Shown here: one piece after another, positions 7,017 through 14,383 of the stretch | Layout of the letters: the number at the start of each line of letters is the position of its first letter | How positions within the stretch are numbered: the stretch's first letter is position 1 | Origin: Planctomycetota bacterium | GTDB taxonomy: Bacteria > Planctomycetota > Planctomycetia > Pirellulales > Lacipirellulaceae | Assembly (NCBI GenBank): GCA_013151315.1 | Contig: JAADIN010000058.1 | Coordinates: 1-20,412, forward strand | Length of the DNA stretch: 20,412 bases | Direction of reading: 5' to 3' | Program-made: the position numbers and the translations under genes | The notes under the pieces: model-generated | The model's database searches: none | What the model was told of the DNA's origin: nothing | The model's input: the letters and a program-made list of their open reading frames with translations, nothing else

Positions 7017-8237
7017 ATGCTTGAAATTTTTCTTGGCGTCGCGATGTTCACCGCGATCGTGCTTGCGCTGGTCGTCTTGATCTTAGCGGCAAAGGCCCGG
7101 CTCGTGGCGAGCGGCGAGGTCTCGATCTTGGTCAACGAACAAAAGACCCTCGCCGTGCCGGCCGGCGGCAAGCTGCTGGGTGCGCTCTCCGACGCAGGCA
7201 TCTTGGTCTCCTCGGCCTGCGGCGGCGGAGGAACGTGCGCCCAATGCGAAGTCAAAGTATTTTCCGGAGGCGGCGATATTTTGCCTACCGAGCGCGCGCA
7301 TATCAATCGTCGCGAAGCGAAGGAGGGCGTCCGGCTTTCCTGCCAGGTGGCTGTCAAGCAAGACATGCGAGTCGAAGTGCCGCCCGAAGCGTTCGAGACG
7401 AAGAAATGGGTTTGCAAGGTCCGCTCGAATCACAATGTCGCGACGTTCATCAAAGAGTTTGTGATCGAATTGCCCGAGGGCGAAGAAGTCGGCTTCAAGG
7501 CAGGCGGCTATATCCAAATCGAATGTCCTGAGCACGAAGTCGCCTACAAAGATTTTGATATCGAAGAAGAATACCGAGCCGATTGGGACAAGTACGACGT
7601 TTGGCGTTATGTCTCGAAGGTCGAAGAGCCGGTCACGCGTGCCTATTCAATGGCGAACTACCCGGGCGAAAAAGGCATCATCATGCTGAACATTCGCGTC
7701 GCGAGTCCGCCACCGCGGGCACCCGACGGAACGCCTCCCGGAAAGATGTCGTCGTATATTTTCAGCCGCAAGCCGGGCGACGAAGTGACCATTTCGGGCC
7801 CCTACGGCGAGTTCTTTATCAAAGACTCCGATGCCGAGATGGTTTACATCGGCGGCGGTGCCGGAATGGCTCCGCTGCGAAGCCATATCTTTGAACTGTT
7901 TAGAAATCTGCACACCGGTCGAAAAGTTTCGTATTGGTACGGCGGGCGTAGTATGCGTGAGCTGTTTTATGTCGATCACTTTCGTGAAATCGAAAAGGAA
8001 TTTCCAAATTTCAAATTTCACATTGCCCTTTCCGAGCCGCAGCCGGAGGACAATTGGGAAGGCTACACCGGTTTCATTCACCAGGTGTTGCACGACCACT
8101 ATCTCAGCGATCACGCGGCTCCCGAGGATGTGGAGTATTACATTTGCGGCCCGCCGATGATGAACCAGGCCGTCTTCAAGATGCTCGACGATCTGGGCGT
8201 CGAGAAAGAAAACATTGCGTATGATGATTTTGGTTGA
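7017..8237 (+). CDS. nqrF: Na+-translocating NADH-quinone reductase subunit F
   Basis: NADH-oxidising entry subunit of Na+-NQR. It has an N-terminal membrane helix (residues 2-24) and then a ferredoxin-like domain with the 2Fe-2S ligands Cys68, Cys74, Cys77 (SACGGGGTCAQC) and Cys109 (RLSCQVAV). A ferredoxin-reductase module follows, with the FAD motif RAYS at 208-211 and the NADH-binding GGGAGMAPLRSH at 279-290. The C-terminus has YYICGPPMMNQAV, with Cys377, and the closing DDFG. These positions track Vibrio cholerae NqrF within two residues. At 406 residues it is of normal length. ATG 7017 is the only start that keeps the membrane helix intact; no strong Shine-Dalgarno is seen. Electrons pass from NADH to FAD, to 2Fe-2S and on to the NqrD/E iron. 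Confidence 0.97.
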   Translation: MLEIFLGVAMFTAIVLALVVLILAAKARLVASGEVSILVNEQKTLAVPAGGKLLGALSDAGILVSSACGGGGTCAQCEVKVFSGGGDILPTERAHINRREAKEGVRLSCQVAVKQDMRVEVPPEAFETKKWVCKVRSNHNVATFIKEFVIELPEGEEVGFKAGGYIQIECPEHEVAYKDFDIEEEYRADWDKYDVWRYVSKVEEPVTRAYSMANYPGEKGIIMLNIRVASPPPRAPDGTPPGKMSSYIFSRKPGDEVTISGPYGEFFIKDSDAEMVYIGGGAGMAPLRSHIFELFRNLHTGRKVSYWYGGRSMRELFYVDHFREIEKEFPNFKFHIALSEPQPEDNWEGYTGFIHQVLHDHYLSDHAAPEDVEYYICGPPMMNQAVFKMLDDLGVEKENIAYDDFG

Positions 8238-8257
8238 TCGCAGCAAAAAATAAGGAA

Positions 8258-8397
8258 TTAGCCACGGATTGAACACGGATGAAACACAGATTAGAAGAAA
8301 GAGTCTTGTGCCAGTCTTTTTATTCTAATCTGTGTTTAATCTGTGTTTCATCCGTGGCTACCGTATCTTCTTTGCGACTTCTTGTGTTTTTTGTGGC
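8258..8397. repeat. palindromic dispersed repeat between nqrF and apbE, running into apbE
   Basis: The left arm at 8258-8296 starts TTAGCCACGGATTGAACACG. The right arm at 8323-8360 ends TTTCATCCGTGGCTA, giving near-perfect complementarity over about 38 bases with one internal mismatch block. About 20 bases beyond the arm, TTGTGTTTTTTGTGGC at 8382-8397 is identical to the reverse complement of 10449-10464, which sits at the same relative place beside another copy of this repeat. The repeat unit therefore probably extends to about 8397, into the coding region of apbE. Confidence 0.75.
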
Positions 8398-9388
8398 GAT
8401 TCTTCCCGGGTGTTTTGGCGCGGAAGTTGGTTCTCGCAAGAAGCTGCATGACTTTTCTGGCGCGACGATGGGGACCCGCTATTCGGTTCGTGTGGTTGCC
8501 GATCGTGTTTCATTTGACCTTACAGCAGTCCAGAAAAAAGTGGGTCGACGACTCGGCGAAATCAATCGCCAGATGTCGACCTACGATGCCAAGTCGGAGC
8601 TTTCGCGTTTTAATCACTACGAAGGCAAAGATTGGTTTGCCGTCTCCGACGACACCGCCCGTGTTGTTGAATTTGCTTTGCAGGTAGCGGCTGATTCAGG
8701 AGGTGCTTTTGATCCTACGGTCGGCCCGGCAGTGAACCTGTGGGGGTTTGGGCCTGAAAAAGACCGAGAACTCCCGCCCGCTGAAGCGGAGCTCGCCGAA
8801 GCGCTTGCTCGAGTTGGCTACGCCAAGCTAATGGTCCGCCGTGATCCGCCGGCGCTGCGAAAGTCGCAACCCGATCTGGCTGTCGATCTCTCGGCCATTG
8901 CCAAAGGTTTTGCCGTGGATGAGATCTCTAAATTACTCGAAGAACTAGGATTTGCGAACTCGATGGTAGAAATCGGTGGCGAAGTGCGCACCCGGGGCAA
9001 CAAAGCGGAGGGTTCTCCCTGGCGAATCGGTGTCGAAAAACCGGACTCGGGTGGCCGATCGCTTCAAAAAGTTTACCCGCTGAACGACAGAGCCCTGGCG
9101 ACTTCAGGTGACTATCGAAACTTTTTCGAGCGAGACGGCGTCCGCTATTCGCATACGATCGATCCAGCGACGGCCCGTCCGGTGCAGCACAAACTGGCCA
9201 CGGTCTCGGTGCTTGCCGACTCTTGCATGAAGGCCGACGCGCTGGCAACGGCCCTGTTGGTCATGGGCGACGCTGCAGGGTATGATTGGTGTGTGGAACA
9301 CAAGGTGGCGGCCCTTTTTTTGATTCGTGAAGACGCAAGCATCGTGGAACGAACGACCCCGAGGTTTGAAGAGCTTACTGGAAAATAA
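8354..9388 (+). CDS. apbE: FAD:protein FMN transferase (flavin transferase for NqrB and NqrC)
   Basis: ApbE uses FAD to attach FMN covalently to threonine in target proteins; here the obvious targets are NqrB and NqrC. Family blocks are all present: SGATMGTRYSV, FDPTVGPAVNLWGFGP, DLSAIAKGFAVD, VEIGGEVRTRG, HTIDPATARPV and ADSCMKADALATALLVMG, the last two contributing metal and active-site residues. The reading frame is open from an ATG at 8279, but that ATG lies inside the palindromic repeat. I choose GTG 8354, which gives a 20-residue lipoprotein-type signal ending ILPGC; TTG 8372 is also possible. ApbE proteins are often periplasmic lipoproteins. It lies between nqrF and nqrM, only 3 bases before the latter. 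Confidence 0.93.
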   Translation: MATVSSLRLLVFFVAILPGCFGAEVGSRKKLHDFSGATMGTRYSVRVVADRVSFDLTAVQKKVGRRLGEINRQMSTYDAKSELSRFNHYEGKDWFAVSDDTARVVEFALQVAADSGGAFDPTVGPAVNLWGFGPEKDRELPPAEAELAEALARVGYAKLMVRRDPPALRKSQPDLAVDLSAIAKGFAVDEISKLLEELGFANSMVEIGGEVRTRGNKAEGSPWRIGVEKPDSGGRSLQKVYPLNDRALATSGDYRNFFERDGVRYSHTIDPATARPVQHKLATVSVLADSCMKADALATALLVMGDAAGYDWCVEHKVAALFLIREDASIVERTTPRFEELTGK

Positions 9389-9391
9389 TAG

Positions 9392-9595
9392 ATGATCTGG
9401 CAAACTATTTTCATTACTTTTTTCGCCTTTGCGTTGGCAATGACCGGCTTGGCGATTGGCGTGATCGTTAGCAACAAGCGTCTCAAAGGCTCGTGCGGTG
9501 GCTTGGGCAATTTGCGCGACGATCAGGGCAAGACCCTATGCGAAGGTTGCAGCACACCCTCGCCCGACTGCTTGGGCGAGCCGACCGATAGATGA
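9392..9595 (+). CDS. nqrM: Na+-NQR maturation factor NqrM
   Basis: Small membrane protein (67 residues) of the NqrM/DUF539 family, needed for assembly of active Na+-NQR and thought to deliver iron to the NqrD/NqrE site. One N-terminal membrane helix (about residues 3-26) is followed by a basic NKRLKGSCGGLGNL segment, the signature of the family. The C-terminal part is cysteine-rich: Cys35, Cys50, Cys53 and Cys60. The start is an ATG 3 bases after the apbE stop, and a GGAAA inside the end of apbE may serve as its ribosome binding site. The family usually sits directly after apbE behind nqrF, as here. Confidence 0.93.
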   Translation: MIWQTIFITFFAFALAMTGLAIGVIVSNKRLKGSCGGLGNLRDDQGKTLCEGCSTPSPDCLGEPTDR

Positions 9596-9614
9596 CTCTC
9601 GCATGGAGAAAGTG

Positions 9615-10367
9615 ATGAGAAACTCCGGGAGCTGTCTTGTCGATCCAAAAACAGGGCGAGTCTCTTCGCTCGACTCTCGAATGGCCAAGTGGCTTGACTT
9701 GCAGGCTAAATATGACGGCACACTCTGCCTTGCCGAGCTTATGCCGGGCCTCGTCGGAGAACTTACGCAGAAAACGACGGTTGTCTGCAAATCGGGCGAC
9801 GAGTTTCAAGCCGAAGTAAGTTTTTTGCCTCTAGCCGGCCCCAAGGAAAACCATATTTTAGTGACGATTCGGCCTCTCGAGGGACAACCGGCTCCCACGC
9901 TTTTCTGCGATGCGTTGACGGGGCTACCCGATCGTCGTGAATTGGCCAATCAACGAGCGCGTTGGCAAGAGCAAGTGCCGGGCCAACCAATTCCTCATGC
10001 AGCGTTGTTTCTCGACTTGGATGGATTCAAGCAGATTAACGATCGCCACGGCCATGCAGCGGGTGATCGAGTGCTAACGACCTTGGCGACGCGTTGGCAA
10101 AAATGCGTTCGCGAAAACGATTTGCTTGCCCGCTATGGCGGCGACGAATTCGTGGTGCTTCTGGCAGGCATTGGCCGCAAGCAGGAACTCGAGCCGATTA
10201 TCGCCCGGCTCGTTGCCGCTACGGCCAAGCCTATCGAGGTCGAGCAGATCGAGCTGAACGTCACGGCAACGATCGGCGTTGCGCTAGCGGAAGACACGTC
10301 GGTTGATTTGGACCAACTGCTTGCCGAGGCAGATCGCGATATGTACGCAAGAAAAGAGAAGCCCTAG
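9615..10367 (+). CDS. GGDEF-domain diguanylate cyclase
   Basis: Predicted enzyme making cyclic di-GMP from two GTP. From ATG 9615 the protein has 250 residues. An N-terminal part of about 90 residues (SCLVDPKTGRVSSLDSRMAK and on) resembles a small PAS-like sensor but cannot be assigned firmly. The GGDEF domain begins at DALTGLPDRREL and includes FLDLDGFKQINDRHGHAAGD. The active-site loop GGDEF is intact at 175-179, and RxxD (REND, 166-169) sits five residues before it, so an inhibitory product-binding site is likely. No membrane segment is seen. The frame is open further upstream, overlapping nqrM, but GGAGA at 9605-9609 supports ATG 9615; ATG 9603 is the alternative. It follows nqrM by 19 bases, so it is probably co-transcribed. 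Confidence 0.88.
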   Translation: MRNSGSCLVDPKTGRVSSLDSRMAKWLDLQAKYDGTLCLAELMPGLVGELTQKTTVVCKSGDEFQAEVSFLPLAGPKENHILVTIRPLEGQPAPTLFCDALTGLPDRRELANQRARWQEQVPGQPIPHAALFLDLDGFKQINDRHGHAAGDRVLTTLATRWQKCVRENDLLARYGGDEFVVLLAGIGRKQELEPIIARLVAATAKPIEVEQIELNVTATIGVALAEDTSVDLDQLLAEADRDMYARKEKP

Positions 10368-10413
10368 CCCAATTTGCCGCGTAAAAAAGTGCAAAAATTG
10401 GTATCCCTTGATA

Positions 10414-10659
10414 AATTTGTAAGACTTCAGCCAAGTAGAGTAAAAACAGCCACAAAAAACACAAAAAGGTTTCTTTAGCCACGGATGGACACCGATGAAC
10501 ACGGATTTTTTTGGAGAGATTTGAAGTTTCGTCAATTCCTGATTGTTGAGGAGCCACGGCAACCCTGGAATTCACTGAAAAAAAAACTTCTTTATCTGGG
10601 TTCATCCGTGTTCATCTGTGGCTAATTTACTGCTTTCGGCTGAAGTCTTACACAAATTT
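10414..10659. repeat. nested palindromic repeat between convergent genes
   Basis: The inner arms are 10474-10506 (TTTAGCCACGGATGGACACC and on) and 10594-10625 (ending ATCTGTGGCTAA), related to the repeats in the nqr operon. Outside them is a second pair: AAATTTGT-AAGACTTCAGCC at 10414-10432 and its reverse complement with a two-base insertion at 10638-10659. The whole fills the 322-base gap between the GGDEF gene and the minus-strand YhaM-like gene. It could work as a bidirectional terminator, but no such role is shown. The 88 bases between the inner arms show nothing recognisable. Confidence 0.8.
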
Positions 10660-10689
10660 CTTCGTTATATCCCGCTCAGGCGTTTTCTG

Positions 10690-11742
10690 CTAATCCTTTT
10701 CCTCTACCCCGCTGCCACGGTAAATCCGCTGATGCAGCGCATTGCGGCTGCTCGTGAGCGGCCCATCGGTCGCATCGTCGGCCAGCGCAGCAACCATCAT
10801 TTCTAGCTTGGCGTCGAGGTCGTCGGCGTAGTGAATGATCAGCGCCTCAGGAAACATAGGCGGCTTCGGCGAGCCCCATTCGGGCAACCGTTGGTGTGAA
10901 ACGATAATGTGTTCGAGCCGCAGCAAAGTTTCTTCGTCCAGCGGATATTCGACCGCCAATTCACGGACCATGTCTCGACCTTGCAGGATATGGCCGATCA
11001 ACGACCCAGCAGCGGTATACTCGGCGCCCGTGGGCGTGGTTTCAAGTTCGCGAATCTTGCCGATGTCGTGCAGCACCGCGCCGGCGACGATCAAACCCTT
11101 GTCGAGCGGCGGCTGCATGTCGGGGTAGAGTTCGGCATATTTTTCTGCCAAAAAAGCTGCCGTTCGCGACACACTCAGGACATGCTCCAAATAGCCACTC
11201 GCCCGGGCATGATGGTTGAACTTCGCCGCCGGCAACGTCAGCAAAATCTCATGGTGCTTCTCCAACATGGCAAGCGTAAAATCGGCCAACGGCTGATTCT
11301 CGACCGACTGCTTGACGAGATCGCACATCGCGTCGAACATTTCTTGCGGGTCGTACCGCGAAGCGGGCAAGCACATCGCCGGGTCGAATCCCTCGGCGAC
11401 GTCTTCTTCGTTGACGGCGCGAATCTTTCGGATTTCGAGTTGCGGGCCGTAGTTCGTTTCGCGGTATTGAGCGCGAAGTTTGAAGAATTCGCCAACGGTC
11501 CACTTCTCGCGGCAGACGGTCGCCCAAGTCGTGTCGCCCCAGATCGGAAAGCTGACCTCGCGACCCGCATCCCGAAATGTGACCCGAAAATAGGGTTTCC
11601 CGTCCTTGGTCGAGAGCTCTTCCTTAGCCGAGAGCAGGGCAAAAAAATCGGCCTCTTGGCCGTGGATCAAGTCTGCCAAGAGGATAATTTCTGGAGCCAT
11701 GGAATCACCCGTATCGAACAGAGAATTTTGGGAATCAGACAT
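10690..11742 (-). CDS. YhaM-like HD-domain 3'-5' exoribonuclease
   Basis: Predicted cytoplasmic nuclease with the YhaM architecture: an N-terminal OB-fold-like domain (about residues 18-110) followed by an HD metal-dependent hydrolase domain. HD-domain ligands are visible: HHARASGYLEH (His187), VLHDIGKIREL (His225-Asp226), GHILQG (His251), IIVSHQ (His283) and the terminal Asp of HYADDLDAK (307-308). The EWGSPKPPMFPEA stretch after His283 is typical of the family. At 350 residues it is slightly longer than the roughly 310 residues of Bacillus YhaM, mainly at the N-terminus. In Firmicutes YhaM degrades RNA and single-stranded DNA; the substrate here is inferred. The start is ATG 11742, with no clear Shine-Dalgarno; Met15 is an alternative. 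It lies downstream of the acyltransferase gene on the same strand, with three tandem 22-bp units between them. Confidence 0.8.
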   Translation of the reverse strand: MSDSQNSLFDTGDSMAPEIILLADLIHGQEADFFALLSAKEELSTKDGKPYFRVTFRDAGREVSFPIWGDTTWATVCREKWTVGEFFKLRAQYRETNYGPQLEIRKIRAVNEEDVAEGFDPAMCLPASRYDPQEMFDAMCDLVKQSVENQPLADFTLAMLEKHHEILLTLPAAKFNHHARASGYLEHVLSVSRTAAFLAEKYAELYPDMQPPLDKGLIVAGAVLHDIGKIRELETTPTGAEYTAAGSLIGHILQGRDMVRELAVEYPLDEETLLRLEHIIVSHQRLPEWGSPKPPMFPEALIIHYADDLDAKLEMMVAALADDATDGPLTSSRNALHQRIYRGSGVEEKD

Positions 11743-11773
11743 AGACTAGATTGTAACGAAGTGTAAAGGAGAG

Positions 11774-11839
11774 AATAGTCGCGATCCGACAGGAGAGTAG
11801 CCACAATCTGACAGGAAAATAGCCGCAATCTGACAGATC
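11774..11839. repeat. three tandem 22-bp units
   Basis: Three direct repeats of 22 bases lie at 11774-11795, 11796-11817 and 11818-11839. Units 2 and 3 share the core ATCTGACAG preceded by TAGCC(A/G)CA; unit 1 is more diverged (TAGTCGCGATCCGACAG). They sit immediately after the acyltransferase stop and 32 bases before the YhaM-like start, on the upstream side of that gene. Possible roles are a binding site for a regulator of the HD gene or a remnant of a dispersed repeat. Confidence 0.8.
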
Positions 11840-11851
11840 GCCGGAGTCACC

Positions 11852-13084
11852 TCAGAACGATTCCTTCCCAACATCGATCCGCGGCGACTCGGCCGACAAC
11901 GCCGTCAGCATCGTGGTCAACTGCGTGCGAATACCGTCCATCACCGGGTCGGTCTTCGCGCTACGGTCCCGGCGCGAATCGACTTCGATCGCCTCGCCCA
12001 CTTCAAGGACCACATGAAAAGGACCGTGCTGGCTTACGCGGTCAGTAAAATCTTCCTCAAACCGTTCGACCGTCTCGAGTAGGTGTTCGGGAATGTTCGG
12101 TTCGGTGGTCCGCACGTATTTTTGGGGATAGTGCGACATCTGTTGCACGTAGTAACAAGCCGTCAGTTGCTTCCAGCGCCGGTGACGCTCCTCGGGAGTG
12201 ATATTGTTGTTGACCATGTCAGGCAAAATCGCGGTCCGCAAATTCTTCACCCGACCGACAACTCCTTCGCCCGAGTTCTTGATCTTCCACTCCTTTTCGA
12301 GCTTGGCCAATTCATCCTCGATCAGTTGGTCGACTCGCACGTAGAAGTCGCCCGTCCGTGCGGAGCCGAAATATTCGATCTCTTTCAGCGAGAGCAGGGC
12401 CTGGGCAATCTGCTGTAGCCGGGAAATCAACGGTTTGTCGCGTTGAGAATACCAAGAAAAATGCGATTCGATCTCTTCGAGTACCGGAGTGATCGTTGCC
12501 ATCAAATCGCCGCGAAAAAAATAGCGAATCGCGATCGGATGGATCACCACTTTGCCAGGTGGGACCAGCTTTTGGCGACGCTTGGCAGCGGTGCGTGCAA
12601 TAAATGCGGTGCCCTCCATCATCGGCATCACGATATCGTTGTGCCGCGAGACCGCGCCCTCGGGAAACACAATGAGTGGTCGCTTGGCATCGACCAAAAT
12701 GTCGACTGCCGTGTTGATAGCTCGTCGATCAACGCCCTCGCGATAAACACTAAAGGCGCCCATCCGTCGCAAGACGAATCGCGTCAGCCGGTCCTGTTTG
12801 AAGAGATGCCAAGAGGCCATCGCGTGCATGCTGCACCCGAGTTTTTGTGCAATGAAATTCAACGTCAATGGATCGGACATTCGGCAATGATTGGGAGCAA
12901 GCAAGATGCCGTGCCCCGCTTCAAGCGAGGCCGACAAGCGATGTAATTCCCGACATTCCACCGACTCGATGCCCAGGTTCTTGCGGAGGTGCCGATTGAG
13001 ATATTTTTTGGTCACCCAGGGCCAGAACCAACCATAAACGGGCGGAACAAATTCGTAGGGCTCTTCAAGTACGACGTTTTGCAT
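11852..13084 (-). CDS. PlsC-like 1-acyl-glycerophosphate acyltransferase with long C-terminal extension
   Basis: Predicted membrane-associated acyltransferase of the PlsC/AGPAT superfamily, which acylates lysophosphatidate or a related acceptor in phospholipid synthesis. The catalytic NHx4D motif is NHCRMSD at residues 65-71. Further blocks are VYREGVDRRAIN at about 113-124 and FPEG at 140-143 followed by AVSRHNDIVMPMMEGTAFIA. The acyltransferase domain ends near residue 230. The remaining 180 residues, about LKEIEYFGSARTGDFYVRVD to the end, are mostly helical and charged and match nothing I recognise. At 410 residues it is much longer than typical PlsC (about 240). The start is ATG 13084. 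The acceptor lipid cannot be told from sequence. It is upstream of the YhaM-like gene and could share a transcript with it. Confidence 0.8.
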   Translation of the reverse strand: MQNVVLEEPYEFVPPVYGWFWPWVTKKYLNRHLRKNLGIESVECRELHRLSASLEAGHGILLAPNHCRMSDPLTLNFIAQKLGCSMHAMASWHLFKQDRLTRFVLRRMGAFSVYREGVDRRAINTAVDILVDAKRPLIVFPEGAVSRHNDIVMPMMEGTAFIARTAAKRRQKLVPPGKVVIHPIAIRYFFRGDLMATITPVLEEIESHFSWYSQRDKPLISRLQQIAQALLSLKEIEYFGSARTGDFYVRVDQLIEDELAKLEKEWKIKNSGEGVVGRVKNLRTAILPDMVNNNITPEERHRRWKQLTACYYVQQMSHYPQKYVRTTEPNIPEHLLETVERFEEDFTDRVSQHGPFHVVLEVGEAIEVDSRRDRSAKTDPVMDGIRTQLTTMLTALSAESPRIDVGKESF

Positions 13085-13243
13085 AGGCTCGGCTCGCTAG
13101 GAAGCCACACTCTCGCGTAATCGGCATAGTTTGCCGAACTGTCAGAACTGTTTCCTAAGCCACAAGATAACGTAGCCGCCCATCTTCTGCCCAGAGCAGA
13201 GTTGACAGCCGATACTTAGAAAAGACGGTTCGCTCTGGATTCT
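13085..13243. other. gap between the acyltransferase gene and the hairpin repeat
   Basis: About 160 bases with no gene that I can support. A perfect 6-bp stem with a 5-base loop, TCGGCA/TGCCGA at 13121-13137, lies 37 bases before the minus-strand acyltransferase start and may be a small operator or nothing. A short minus-strand open frame through here is probably chance reading of the neighbouring repeat. Confidence 0.4.
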
Positions 13244-13430
13244 AGTGCTTTGTCCCAGCTTAATTTTGGGATGAGGTATGAGCCGCACGGCGCTAGCCGC
13301 GGGTTGATAAGGTGTGAGCCGCACGGCGCTAGCCGCGGGTTGCGGAGCGTAACGGTATGCCCCTAGACCCGACGCTAGCGCGTTGCGGCTCACATCCATA
13401 ATCCTAATTCTTCGCTGTGACAAAGCACTT
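13244..13430. mobile_element. MITE-like hairpin repeat with terminal inverted repeats, copy 1
   Basis: The 187-base element has ends AGTGCTTTGTCCCAGC (13244-13259) and GCTGTGACAAAGCACTT (13414-13430), an inverted pair with one mismatch in the first 15 bases. Internally a 28-base direct repeat (TGAGCCGCACGGCGCTAGCC and on) occurs at 13279-13306 and 13315-13342. The inverted counterpart is GCGCTAGCGTC read from the other strand, ending GTTGCGGCTCAC at 13381-13392. A relative occurs at 18989-19317. No transposase is inside and no target duplication is obvious. It ends 14 bases before the recombinase start codon at 13445, so it must hold or displace that gene's promoter. Confidence 0.7.
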
Positions 13431-13444
13431 GACTCTCGGCTCTC

Positions 13445-14383
13445 ATGAATCGCATCCGAAAAAAACTCCAACCCCGACGAGAATCAGTCGACCGCGAGGC
13501 TTCTCGTTGGCAGGAGGATTTTGTCGACTACCTGCGAAGCGAATGCCATCTGGCGACCAACACGGTCGAAGCCTACGCACGCGACTTGGCGCGGTTTTAC
13601 GGTTGGTTGGGTAGCCGACGAATCCAGCAGATGAAAGTCAGCGAACTGGCCGGCTACCCGGCCTGGCTTCTCGAACTCTCTTTGGCACCCAAGAGCGTGA
13701 CTCGCCATATTGCCTCGCTGAAAGTCTTCTTTCGATATCTTCAGCTCGAAGGGGCTCTGACTGACAACCAAGCCGAGTTGCTCGGCACGCCCAAACTTTG
13801 GCAGCGCGTGCCGCAGGTGCTCTCCGAAAAACAGGTGGAACGGCTGCTCGCCGCCCCGCGACGAGCCGATCCCTTCTGCCTGCGCGATCGGGCAATTCTC
13901 GAACTGCTCTACGCCACAGGCTGCCGCGTCTCCGAGCTGTGCACCCTGCGCACACGCGACATGCATCTGAAGGAGCGTTACTGCATTTGTCACGGCAAGG
14001 GCGACAAACAGCGCATCGTGCCGATAGGTTCCCGCGCGGTCCAGTCCATTGGCAATTATCTTGAGAAAGAACGGCCTCGGCTCGCCGCCCGTAATGGTTC
14101 AGCGACCGAGCACTTGATTCTCTCTCCCCGTGGCCGAGGTTTGCGGCGGGAGCGGGTTTGGGAACTTCTCAAAAAATACGCCGCCCGCGCCGGCATGCCG
14201 AGCGAGATTAGCCCCCACTCGCTGCGGCACAGTTTTGCAACGCATCTTTTGGCAGGCGGTGCCGACCTCAGACAAGTGCAAGAAATGCTAGGCCACGCCA
14301 GCATTGCGACGACGCAGATCTATACGCACGTCGATCATACTCGGCTGAAAAAGGTTCACAAAGCATTTCATCCACGAGCGTAA
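13445..14383 (+). CDS. XerC/XerD-type tyrosine recombinase
   Basis: Site-specific recombinase of the Xer type, 312 residues, expected to resolve chromosome dimers at dif. A SAM-like N-terminal DNA-binding domain (about 20-110: WQEDFVDYLRSECHLATNTV, then SVTRHIASLKVFFRYL) is followed by the catalytic domain. The full set of active-site residues is visible: Arg161 (ATGCRVSEL), Lys185 (HGKGDKQR), His258 and Arg261 (PHSLRHSFATHLL), His284 (LGHASIATTQ) and Tyr293 (IYTHVD). The length and ending fit XerD/XerC rather than a phage or integron integrase. Which of XerC or XerD it is cannot be settled by eye; XerD is slightly favoured. The ATG 13445 has no Shine-Dalgarno, and the MITE-like element abuts it. 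Confidence 0.88.
   Translation: MNRIRKKLQPRRESVDREASRWQEDFVDYLRSECHLATNTVEAYARDLARFYGWLGSRRIQQMKVSELAGYPAWLLELSLAPKSVTRHIASLKVFFRYLQLEGALTDNQAELLGTPKLWQRVPQVLSEKQVERLLAAPRRADPFCLRDRAILELLYATGCRVSELCTLRTRDMHLKERYCICHGKGDKQRIVPIGSRAVQSIGNYLEKERPRLAARNGSATEHLILSPRGRGLRRERVWELLKKYAARAGMPSEISPHSLRHSFATHLLAGGADLRQVQEMLGHASIATTQIYTHVDHTRLKKVHKAFHPRA

Noticed and set aside
10909..11766. Long plus-strand open frame of 285 codons
   Set aside because: It lies entirely opposite the YhaM-like gene, whose HD motifs are unmistakable; the plus-strand translation has no recognisable motif and is a shadow.
11774..11839. CRISPR array
   Set aside because: The units are directly adjacent with no unique spacers and are only 22 bases long; no cas gene is present.
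13142..13471. Minus-strand 109-residue open frame with repeated APQPAASAVRL-like segments
   Set aside because: The apparent protein repeats are only the 28-base direct repeats of the MITE-like element read in one frame.
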